This document shows, one piece after another, positions 24,921 through 34,853 of a DNA stretch of 64,000 nucleotides. A model generated the notes under the pieces. That model had not been told where the DNA came from and made no database searches. It saw only the letters and a list, made by a program, of their open reading frames with translations. The stretch covers positions 61,162,951 through 61,226,950 of the forward strand of contig NC_053138.1 in assembly GCF_016808335.1 (NCBI RefSeq), given 5' to 3'. The DNA comes from Panicum virgatum (taxonomy: Eukaryota; Streptophyta; Magnoliopsida; Poales; Poaceae). The number at the start of each line of letters is the position of its first letter. Position 1 is the stretch's first letter. A program made the position numbers and the translations under genes.

Positions 24921-25658
24921 TAAGGCCTCCTCCAAAGAGGGAGCCAACTGCCAGCTTATAGCTACAATAAAAAAATCAGTACCTCAACATAGTATATTGT
25001 AACCCGTGCATGAGAGAGAGGGTTGTCTCGGGGTTTGAGCAAGATAAGCGCGCCGCAGAGCGCTAGCCTCCTCAAATCAGTACTATTGGGCGAATAAAAA
25101 ATTTATGAGTAGACCTCCGCGCTACCCGTTCTTAGAAGAACATGAGGAAGGGATAAGAAATGGCTGCTCACATGGAAATCGTAGGCAAATGAGACTCGTA
25201 GAGGTTGCTACACCAGCCTAGGAGCATCTAGCTAGTACGGTTTCTCCTCAACCATATTATCATTTTTTTCAAAAAAAAAGTTATTTCGAGTAAGAGTTTT
25301 CTCTTGTGCTATGGAAGTAGATGGCAGTTCTGAGTTCTTACTGACATGAATCGCTCCAACAGTTTTTTTTATTTTTGAGATTCCTCCAACGGTATCTTCT
25401 TCTGCATTGCATCCAGGGAAAATGTGACGAACTCAATTGAGCACAGTCCAAAGAGACGCTGTCCACGGACCGGGCCAAGTTGTTTTGTGTATAAACGGGC
25501 CTGAGCCTGACGAATCAATCAGCCCGGCCCAAACAGCAAGCGCGGGAAATTGGGAAGCTTTTCCTTGTCGCGGCGCCAAATCTGATATCTCCCAAAATCT
25601 CTCCCACCCTCTCGGCCTCTCTCTCGCGCGCGCCGGAGGTACCAGAACGGCGGCGGCG

Positions 25659-26224
25659 ATGAGGCGGGCCCGCGGCCGGCTCGAGATAGACTGGGCGGAC
25701 GTGTTCGGAACTCGCATCTCCTCCCCCGACAGCGCCGGTGCCTTTTACCTCGGGGCGTCGGCCGCTGCTCGGGCGGCGAAGAATGGAGGCGACGAGCCGC
25801 GGCGTGGGGTTTCGGTTTCGAACCGCCGCCACCTCCCCGGGATCGAAGATCTTCCCTCCCGCACCGACCGCGGCGCGGGCGAGCGCCGCCGCCCCGCGCC
25901 CCGGCCGTCGACCGACGCGGCCGCGAAGGGTCGCTCGTCTTGGTTATGCATCCGTCCTGCCGATTTGATCTGTTCGAACTCGGATAGTATCTGACGTTGG
26001 CGTGGGCTGCTCATTTACGCTTGAGAAGAATGTACTCGTTAATTTTTTTTAAAAAAAGAATGCACTCGTTAAAGGGAGATGAGCATTCGCCGCGGCGGTA
26101 TTCTGAAAATCTGAGCCCCATTCTTCGCGCTGTCTGTAGGCTGATGATGTTGGCGAATGCCTGTTTCAGGGAGATGAGCGCGAAGGGGAATGGGAAGGTA
26201 CCTCTGCATCCGCTGCAAAGAAAT
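25659..26224 (+). pseudogene. RAYS family type B copy 4 (5' half only)
   Basis: Exon 1 25659-25928 encodes MRRARGRLEIDWADVF and a basic tail ending DAAAK. Its donor, GT in copies 1-3, is GG here, so splicing would have to shift by one base. Exon 2 starts at 26140 after tctgtag and is almost identical to exon 2 of copy 2 (one silent change) until it is cut at about 26224 by foreign sequence. No exon 3 follows. Confidence 0.6.
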
Positions 26225-26554
26225 TATGCCTGCTAATGGCCCGTAACCCGCTCCAAACCTAACCCCACCCAAATATAGATAGGTGATTGCCCCGATCCAA
26301 CCCCACCCATTCAATTAGTCTCCCCACCCAATCCAACCCGCCCCATCTCAAATGGGTTTAACCCGGGTCTCCTCTATCCTCTGTGCGCAGACAGCGCAGT
26401 CTGTGGGCGGGTCCCCCGCGGCCACCTCCCTCCGCGGCAGCGCGGCGATGGCGGCCTCGTCCATGCCGCCGCCGCCACCGTGGCAGCCCGCGCCCGCGAA
26501 GACGAACCGCGTGCGGCCTCTGCCCGCGCCGGTGCCGGCGCCCCCGATCGTCGG

Positions 26555-26830
26555 GGCGGCACGACGGACCTTGAAGAGGAACGGGAGGTCGCCGCCCTAG
26601 CGCGCGGCGACGGCGCGGCCGAGCGCGGCGGGGTTGCGCGCGATCCAGTTCCGCAGCGACACGTCGGGCGCGAGCGAGGACGGCGCGGACGGGTGCGTGC
26701 CCATCCACAGCTCGGCGCACGGGCGGTCCTCGTCGGCGGCGTCCCCGGCGGCGAGGCGCGCGACGAGGGAGCAGGCGCCGCGGCGGCCCCACTCGTAGTG
26801 CTGCACGGCGCCCACGGCGCAGTCTGCACC
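26555..26830 (-). pseudogene. Captured fragment of type I phosphomannose isomerase
   Basis: The minus strand reads VQHYEWGRRG, then LVARLAAG, then CAELWMGTHPSAPS, then NPAALGRAVAAR, a stop where family members have Trp, and GGDLPFLFKV. These are N-terminal blocks of plant mannose-6-phosphate isomerase, including the AELWMGTHP motif. Only about 90 of ~400 residues are present, with an in-frame TAG at 26597-26599. Confidence 0.75.
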
Positions 26831-26879
26831 ATCGTCGGGCCCCCGTCCACGGCCGCGCTGGTGCGCCCGACCGTCTATT

Positions 26880-27189
26880 CCGCCCGGCGGTCCGGCTCGC
26901 CGAGTTCCCGCTCGACTACGCCGCGGCCCAGAGGATGAAGGTCTGGACCGTCGGGCAGGTGTCGACCTACCACTAGAGCTGCACGACGCTGGCAGCGAGA
27001 GGGCTGCGGGCGTCCGCCATCGACCCCGGCGAGTGCCGCCGGTGGCTTGACGGCAAGCCGCGAGGCTCCGTCGTGTACGTCAACTTCGGAAGCATCTCGC
27101 GGGCGGACGCGAAGCAGGCCGTGGAGCTCGGCCTCAGGCACCCGTTCGTCTGGGCGGTACGGGACGCCGGCGGGATGGAGTGGGTGTAG
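26880..27189 (+). pseudogene. Captured fragment of a family 1 UDP-glycosyltransferase
   Basis: The plus strand reads KVWTVGQVS..YH, a stop, then TLAARG, then RRWLDGKPRGSVVYVNFGS, ISRADAKQAVELGL and HPFVWAVRDAGG: the middle of a plant UGT just before the PSPG box. Two stops and truncation at both ends make it non-functional. It sits next to the isomerase fragment in opposite orientation. Confidence 0.75.
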
Positions 27190-27605
27190 CAGTGTGTGCC
27201 TCTGTAGGTCTTCTTTCTCCCGACCCACCCCAACCCATTTTATCCCTAACCCCAACCCGCCCCAACCCTTTGACATATAGAATCTGTTTCCACCCATCCA
27301 CACACATCCCGTATCAGAACCCGCCCAAAAAAACCCGTTTCCCCGACCCATTAGCAGGCGTTTTCCCGTCAGTCAAAGCCAAGTCGTTGCCGCTCGCGGG
27401 GTCATGCCACGCGGCGTCGCGGACTCGCAGCGTGGCGAGCCCGTGGCGTACGTGTCGCCGGAGGGGCTCGGCAGCCGGCACGTGGCGCATTCCGCGGTGC
27501 ATTCCTCCGGGCTCCGGCGTTATCTTCGCCGGTTTCGCCATCCGCTCACCATTCTCTCTCGCTCTCGCAAAGACCCACCTCGCCTCACTCCTCCTCAGCT
27601 CAACC

Positions 27606-28422
27606 ATGGAGGCAAGGACAGCGGCGGCGGCGGCGGCGGCCGCCGCGGCGACCGCTGGACCAGAATGTTCGACCGGCACCGCGCAGCCTACTACCGCCCC
27701 TTCGTCTCTCTGCTGGCGCCCCCGCACGGGCCGCCGGCGGGGGACGACTACTCCTCCTCGGGCTCGTCGTCGGACATGGAGGACCCGCCGCACGAGCTCC
27801 CCGCCGCGGACCCGGCGCGCGGAGGCGGAGCTCCTCCTGTCGCGCCGCCTCATCCACTCGGGCTCCCGCCCGCGCACCCGGCGCGCGGAGGCGGAGCTCC
27901 TCCGTTCGCGCACGTCGTGCCTGCCGAGCTCCCGGCGCGCGCAGGCGGAGCTCCAGCTCCTCCGTTCGCGCGCGCCGTGCCGCCTCCGCTCATACGGGCG
28001 GCGCTCGGCGGCGCCGCCCCCCGCGGCCGGTTGGACCTCGACCCCGCGCACCCGCGCCGCTTCCGCTACCAGCTCGGGGTCGGCGTTGGCGGCCGCCGAC
28101 AGGTTCGTACTCGATTCGATCAGCCGGGCCGCCATGGGCTGCTCCGGCGCTCGTGATGGGAGACCATCGGAGGTTCGATCTATCGCCAACCACTCGTCTT
28201 CTTCCTCGCAGGCTGGTGATGGCGGGCGGGGCGGCGCCGCTCTCCCGGGGGAGATCTACAACGCGCTCAAGGCGATCCAACCCCCGCCTGACCCGCGCCG
28301 AGCTGCTGCGAGCCTACAGCGCGCTCGTCCGCGACGACCGCCAGTTCAGGTCGCTCATGGCGCTGCCGGAGGACATGAGGAGGGACTGGCTGCTCATGGA
28401 GGTCCCGGATCGGAGGCAGTGA
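27606..28422 (+). pseudogene. Divergent RAYS-domain gene (type B copy 5), probably broken
   Basis: The exon from 28212 (after tcctcgcag) encodes AGDGGRGGAALPGEIYNALKAI, located here as 28212-28277, then PRLTRAELLRAYSAL, DDRQFRSLMALPEDM and WLLMEVPDRRQ to a TGA at 28420-28422. Four bases (caac, 28278-28281) shift the frame between the two halves. The upstream exon is uncertain: an ATG at 27606 opens an Ala- then Arg-rich frame, and an ATG at 27666 opens another frame with a Ser/Asp stretch. Neither resembles the RIEIDW exon. Codons are far more GC-rich than in copies 1-4. A sequencing or assembly error at the four-base lesion could hide a working gene. Confidence 0.45.
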
Positions 28423-30943
28423 AGGTGAAGCCCTGCTGGCTGGCTGTTTGCCGCTTCTGCTCCGCTCGTAGATCGAGCTCCGAGCTCGTAGCTAATGCTG
28501 TGTGCTTGACTAGTAGTAGTAGCTTGTGGTAGCTAGGCATCAGTAGAATTTCCTTCACTAGAATTACTCCTGCTGGACCATGTAATGCAGCGTCGTCGTC
28601 TGTGATGTTGTAATGTGAATTATTATTGTTCCTCTCAAAATGCAGTGGTGTGGATGTGTTGCTTGTGAGCAAATGTTGTGATGGAAGTTCTTGGCCTTCT
28701 TGGTGCACAGGAACATCTTGAGCAGTTTTTTTTTAACAGGCTTGAGCAGTTCAGATTCTCGTAGCTGCAGTAGTTCTCGTGTCGTGTGGTAATCCCAACC
28801 TTCTGTTGGGCGTTGTAATGCAATCTCTGATGACTGATGATGTTGCTGGAAGCTGCGATGTGAGTTTGTCCTCGGAACTGTCAGTGTGCAGGGGTATTCC
28901 GTTGTGATGAGCACATGATGAAGCTGGTGTGGATTCCTTCTGAGTTATTCCTCATGGCGCCTGTGGATTGCATGCGAGCTGATACTAACTCTTTCCTCAA
29001 TTTTATCGTGCCAATTTACACCTAAGTTTCACTTCTCTATAATGCTAGTTGTGGTCTCTTCTTTCGTTTCAAAAAAAAAAAAGTTGCGCGGTCTCTTCTA
29101 GCTAGATTGGTTTGCAGGAATGCTTTGGATTCAATTCGAATTTAAACCAAAAACCTAAGGTACTTAGTGGGTTAGATGTGTCTGGACTTTTTCTTTTGCA
29201 TCGATGCAAAATTGAACAACATCGGAAAATGGCAGATCAAGTTCTGAGGCTCAAGGGATGTGCAGGTCGACCGTCGAAGTTTAGCAGAGATCATAATGCA
29301 GCTCGTGTTGGTTTGCTGTTCTGAAAATTTGGAGCAACTGAAGTTGTGTTCGGAACGTCCAGTGCTAATCTTACTTGCCATTGCGATCTTCTGATTGTAT
29401 CTGCTATTAATTTCTGATGAAACTGAATGAGGACTTGCAGAGAAGTGATCAGTACCCTCGACGATCTTTCTACTTTTCCCTGTCTGTTAGTGCAGAAGAG
29501 TGTGAGCGGATTGCTTTTCAGAAGGTCATGCATTCAAAAAAAAAACTTCTGTTCTTCGAGAATCACATCGTAATAAAGGTTTGATGGTGCCTCCGGTAGT
29601 CCGGTGCTCGCCACACCGCCGCCGCCGGCGGCGGGAGTCGACGACTAGCGAGCGAGCAAGAGGGCTACGTGGATCAAATTGCCGGACGCGGGCCTCAACC
29701 AAAAGAAGGATGGGCTCAAAGTAAGTGGGCCTCCGCTTGGGCCACCAACGCTGCCTCTTCATTTCCACAGATCGAATCATGGCCGTAGAGTTCCGATCCA
29801 ACGGTTCAAAATACCCCAGGCATGGACGGTAAATGAAATGCCGTCCAGCCATCCCCTCGCGCGCGCGGCGCGCCACGCCGCGCTCTCGTCCTCGCCGCGC
29901 CGGCGCGCTAGGTCCGCGACGTCACGGGAACCTCCCTTGATGTCATCCTCCGCGGACTTGGGCTCCGTCTTCCCTCTTCCCCGCGCGCGTCCCCTCGCCG
30001 CATTGCGCTCCCGCGGCGGCGTCGGTTGGCGGCCGAGACGATCGTCCCGCCTTCGTGCCCGCGGCCGGCGGAACCCAGTGCGGCACCGATGGCCAATCGC
30101 CCGCCCGCCGCCTGCAAGCTGCAGCCCTTCCGCGTCAGTCGATATTGTCGCTGCTTTGACCTGCAGGGCCACGGCGATGCCGACCGCTGCTGCGTCCGTC
30201 TCCGTCGCCTGACACGTCATGCCTGCGGAGTGCGGACTGGTTGTTGTACTTGTACCCTGAGCCCCTGAGGTTACTGGTGAGTGGTGAGGAGAGGACTGAG
30301 GAACGCGCTCAGAAAGTTGTCACTTCGCTTGCAGGTTCTTGATCCATGTCAGCACGAATAGCACTGCGGCACCAGAGATCCGCTGATGTCTTGCATACAA
30401 TCGGAGATGCAAGGGGGCAAGACGTCTTCATCGATCTGAATGTTCAGGATTCACAAATGTTCAAAACTTTGTTGCCTCCAACGCTCAGCGCGCTAGCATG
30501 AAGGGTCATACGGGACAAAACGCACTGCAAGTGTAACTACAAGTCCTCATTCTCTCTTCGGAATACAACCACAAAAATCACAGGGCACTGGTTCCCTGCA
30601 CAATCAACCGGGGTTCGGTTGTTCATCCAACAACACCGATCGACCAATAGTTCGGTTACCTTTGTAGGATCCTTGGGCCAAGGCCCAATGGTCTGCTAGT
30701 ATAAAACTTTGCTGTTGATGGCGATTCCTGTTTACTTGAGTTCTAATCTGGTTTTATTCACTAAGTACAGGTGTTGTTCATGGCTTCATTTTCTGCATGT
30801 GATGTGACATGAGTTCGGCACCATGGAACAGTTGCAGCTTGCAAGTACAAATGCTTCTAAGTGTGCTCACACCACAAAATTAGGATACTTGGAAACAGCC
30901 TTGGGATGACTTGGCAGCAACAATTGCATGCCTAGAAGCTTAA

Positions 30944-30975
<32 letters not shown>

Positions 30976-32012
30976 GCCCCACCCATTTTACTTGAGAAGT
31001 ATGAACTTCAAACGTGTTTTTCTCTTCTACAAGCTATGGAGTATTGGAGGGGAACAAAATATACATCATGTAATCTAGGAGGAAGGATCGCCTGCCGAAC
31101 TTGCCGTATTTTAGGGTGTATTTGGTTGGCTGCATGTGCGCCGAACCAAGCCCTCCGGATACAAGGTTCAGCAGATTGGTTGCCTGCAGGCCTGTCCCGT
31201 GGGATGCAAAGGGGCATCTAGAGCTAGGCTCCAGTGATACGCAGAAATCACTCGTTTCTCCGATCCAGAGCTTGGCTGTGGCGATGCGAGCATGCACGCT
31301 CGGGGTGTGTGTGCACAGATAGCAAAAATGGGAAATGTCAGCATATGCTGGGCTGTTGCACGTGCTGGGCCTGGCTCCGGCCGGCCTGGCTCACCAGCGA
31401 AGAGAACCAATCACCGAACATGAAGCAGCCAGCGAAGAGAACCAATCACCGAACATGAAGCATATGTAGTAGTCAATTGAACACATTATTAATTTTTCTA
31501 GTTCTCGATTACATAGTTGTGCACTAAATTATATTACGTCTCCCGTTCTGAGTCTGTTAGTTACCTAAGTTTTGAATCTCCAGTGCAGTCTAACTAGAGA
31601 CCCTTTTGATGACCGTGAGCTTCTGCTCCGTACTTCCACCTCCCCCGTGTCATATCAGCATTGACATCCATCAGTAGCCTTGATCCTGTCTGTATATAGC
31701 ACTGGCCATGTAATTTCTTGCTTTCAGACCTCTTGTCTGTTGCATATAAGCATGTGAGCTGATTTGCTTCTCCGAGGATCGTGCACTGAACAAAAAAATG
31801 TTCTTCTCCGATGATCATGCCATGACGAGAGAGATTGATGGTGCCCCGGAGGCTCTCGGCCTCGCCTGGCGGCGGCGGTCGACGACGAGCAACGCGGACC
31901 AAATCCATCGACGAAAGATGCATGGGCTCAACTAAATAGCCTGAGCGCAGGCCCAGTAAGCCGTTTCCTCCATGGGCCGAGCCGGTCCGGCCCAGACAAG
32001 GCCGTGTAGTTC
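28423..32012. other. Intergenic region, no gene recognised
   Basis: No protein family was recognised. Noted inside: a 29-C homopolymer (30947-30975); a ~35-bp tandem duplication beginning cagcgaagagaacc (about 31393-31462); a sequence around 29560-29660 that recurs diverged at 31830-31900; and a short open stretch from 30346 after a good acceptor-like site that I cannot assign. Confidence 0.4.
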
Positions 32013-34565
32013 GCGGCTTTTTTATTTTTATATTTTTTATAGAAATATATTTTTGATTTCACATTTTACAGTTTTATACTCCTACCGCCCGGCAGGGGGC
32101 GGCAGGGACCTACATATAAATAAATATAACTTTTTTTTAGGCGGAGGCCCCTGGCGGGAGCCTGCCGCCCCCCTACCGGGCGGCAGTCACCTGCCGCCCC
32201 CCTGACGGGCGGCAGGCAGCCCACCCGCCCGGTAGGGGGGCGGCAGGCTCCCCCCAAATATAAAAGCTGAGCTCCTTCCTTCGCACCTTCATTTCCTGCC
32301 CACGAGATCCAGAGAGGGGAGAGGGAGAGTGGAGGGGTGAGGGAGGTAATTCCACCGGCGAAGTCCTGCCGGATTTTGGATCCGAACCGCAGGTAACCAA
32401 TATTTCTCAACTTTCTCATTGAATTTTTTTGTATGTTTAATTCTATGATTATTATTTATTATTATTGCAAGCACTTAGGGTTCGGATTAGTGGTTATAAT
32501 TGAAGCCATACCATGTTTCTAGATATTGGATTAATTAAAATAAAATCTTTGGATGGCCAGATATGTCGAGCAAGGTGGCGTTTCAAGTTCATTACGGTGA
32601 CTTCTATAGAATTACTCATGATTCCTATGGAGTAAATCTATTAGCATTGGAAAGAAGACAGTGCAGTCTAGATAAACCCCTAGAGAGGAGTTTTGAGTCC
32701 ATACGGAAATGTCTTCACAGGAAGTTCAATGTGAATCCAAAGACTCATTTGCTTACGGTTCATACCTTTACTTCCTGGGAAACTAATGGAGATTTCTGGG
32801 AGTTGACGCATACAATTAGTACGGAGGAATGGCAACATTACATGCACGCAGCTCTTGAAAGTGGGTGGCCTCTCGCAATGGTAATTCAGATTCACCAGAA
32901 GGCCGGTGATTTAGGTGAAGGGTCAACACACACAACATCTGACTAGAATGAAGAGATGGAAGAGGATAAAGAAGAAGAGAACGTGCAAGCTCCAGAACCA
33001 GAACCAGAACCACAAGGTTTTGTAGATGAAGGCGAGCGGATACCTGGAATTGTGGAGGACATGAAGAAAGAAGACCAGGATGAGCGAATAATACAAACTC
33101 ACAGTGGATTGATGGTGCGCCTAAAGAGAAGTGGTCACTTCTGTATGACACAGATGGGAGGCGTTACGGAATCGAGACGACCAACCATGCTGAGTGTTAC
33201 AATATGATAATGCGTCGTGTTCGTGAATTTTCTCTTGTTGGCATTGTTGAGTTCATCATGTATCGATGTATAAGATATTTTAGGGAGCGGTACGCATCAG
33301 CTGCTTCCTTACTTCATGATCCAGGAGTGTGTTTTTTTAGAAGGGTCAATGAGTACATGGAGAAAAAAATTGAAAAGGCTCGATTTCACTCAGTCATATC
33401 GATGGGCACAAAGGAGCAAAGATTTGAGGTATCATGCATGGACAGGACCGGACAGGGTGTCCGCAGACAAAGGGTAATTCATAAAGTCTTGATAACCATT
33501 GACGGGAGGGTGTTCTGCCGATGCCAGAAGCCAAAGGTGCATCACTTACCATGCTCCCATGTCATCGCGGCTTGTTTTGTATCTGAATTATATGCTGCAT
33601 CATATGTTTATCAATATTTCACAAAAGAAGCTGTAGCACAGATTTGGTGTCATGAGATATACGGCATCGGTATTCTAGGCCCATTCACTCAAAAAAATCC
33701 CCATCCAATGCTTATTCCTGATCTAGCTACGAAGAGGGGCATAGGCCGACGGCAGACACGTCGTATCCGGAACAGAATGGACGAGTCCGAGGCTGGAATG
33801 AAGAAAAAATGTTGCAACTTGTGTGGAGCGGACGGTCACACTTACAAAAAGTGCCCACAGCTTTCAGTACCCACAGCTTTCAGTACCCACTGCTGCTGCC
33901 GAGGCTGGACCTTCCGGGAATCCAACAGATGGGTCGGCTCCACCTACAAGAATTCTCCACAAGTAGTTGTGCACGACACACCTTCCAATGTATTTGTTTG
34001 TACGAAACTAAGTATATTGTGTATGTAGTATGACTAAATGTCTTGTTTAATTAGTTGGCAGTGCGTATTTCTATAGAATTTGGTTGTAATGAATAAAACC
34101 TTCAACGTCCATGCACAGCGTAAAAGAGGTCGACATGGCCGGGGTGGTTAGGAGGTGCTTCTAGTTGTTTCTGTATTTTTGTTATGGACATGTCGTCATG
34201 TTATACTTATTTCGTTCTCAGTTGCGTATGTGTATGAATTGCTAAGTTATACTTTTCATATTCATCTACTTTACTACTGGTTTTTATTTCTATCCAAAAT
34301 ATTTAAAACCACATCTAATGTCGCACTGCCGCACTGACGGTCAAGGTTTAACCTGCGGGAGGGGTCTGCGGCCCCCTGCCGGGCGGCAGCCTCCCACAGA
34401 GGCCAAAATGCGATTAAAAATAAATTTTATTTACATTAAGGTCCCTACCGCCCGACAGGAGGGCGGCGGGGGCCGGCCGCCCCGCAGCCGGGCAGTAAAT
34501 TATGAAATCGAAAATATATTTCTGTAAAAAACGATTTTGAAAAATATAAAAATAAAAAAAACACA
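32013..34565. mobile_element. Mutator-like element with long terminal inverted repeats
   Basis: The outer ~240 bp (from 32013) and the inverted ~225 bp up to 34565 correspond, sharing attttta tracts, ccgcccggcaggggg and gggacct followed by an AT block. tgtagttc flanks the element at 32005-32012 and 34566-34573, a plausible 8-9-bp target duplication. Inside the left end, 32156-32183 and 32225-32252 form a perfect 28-bp inverted repeat with a 41-bp loop. The interior carries the deleted transposase described next. Confidence 0.75.
32563..34028 (+). pseudogene. MuDR-type transposase, internally deleted
   Basis: The N-terminal part (32563-32946, ends in TAG) resembles the region before the MULE transposase domain. 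A Glu/Pro-rich linker follows in another phase (32956 onward). From about 33110 comes the C-terminal part: EKWSLLYDTDGRRYG, TTNHAECYN, then a SWIM zinc finger (FCRCQKPKVHHLPCSH, CxC...CxH) at about 33510-33565, and a zinc knuckle (CNLCGADGHTYKKC, CX2CX4HX4C) at about 33813-33855. The central DDE catalytic region expected between these parts is missing, and the junction is out of frame. It is unable to transpose by itself. Confidence 0.8.
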
Positions 34566-34853
34566 TGTAGTTCCGTTTACTAAGTGGGCCTTGGCCCAAC
34601 TGACAGCGCTGTGCGTGGGTGATCACCGGCCCACACGGCCCAGCACCTACTCAACCCGCTCATGCCGCCCGCCGCAGCCGAATCTTCCTTCCAGCGGAAG
34701 CTGATGATGTGATTAGCGGCGGCAACCTCCTCCATTTTTTTTTCACCCGGCTCCGGTTTCCCTCGCACAAACCCCCAAAATCCAAACTCCCCAATTCCAT
34801 CGCCCCCCCATCTCTCCCCTCCCCCGATCGCAGGCCGATCGGCGGCGGCGGCG

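Larger units (their letters stand above)
26228..27359. mobile_element. Element bounded by short inverted repeats carrying captured gene fragments
   Basis: GCCTGCTAATGG (26228-26239) is exactly inverted at 27348-27359. Between the ends lie C-rich sequence (accccaaccc type), a minus-strand phosphomannose isomerase fragment and a plus-strand glycosyltransferase fragment, an arrangement typical of Pack-type DNA transposons. I found no target duplication, and the missing exon 3 of type B copy 4 does not resume at the right edge, so the boundary has been rearranged. The superfamily is not assigned. Confidence 0.5.

Noticed and set aside
29526..30268. Overlapping Arg-rich frames on both strands
   Set aside because: GC-rich, no domain, frames conflict. 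A short segment is related to 31830-31900, suggesting repeat DNA rather than a gene.
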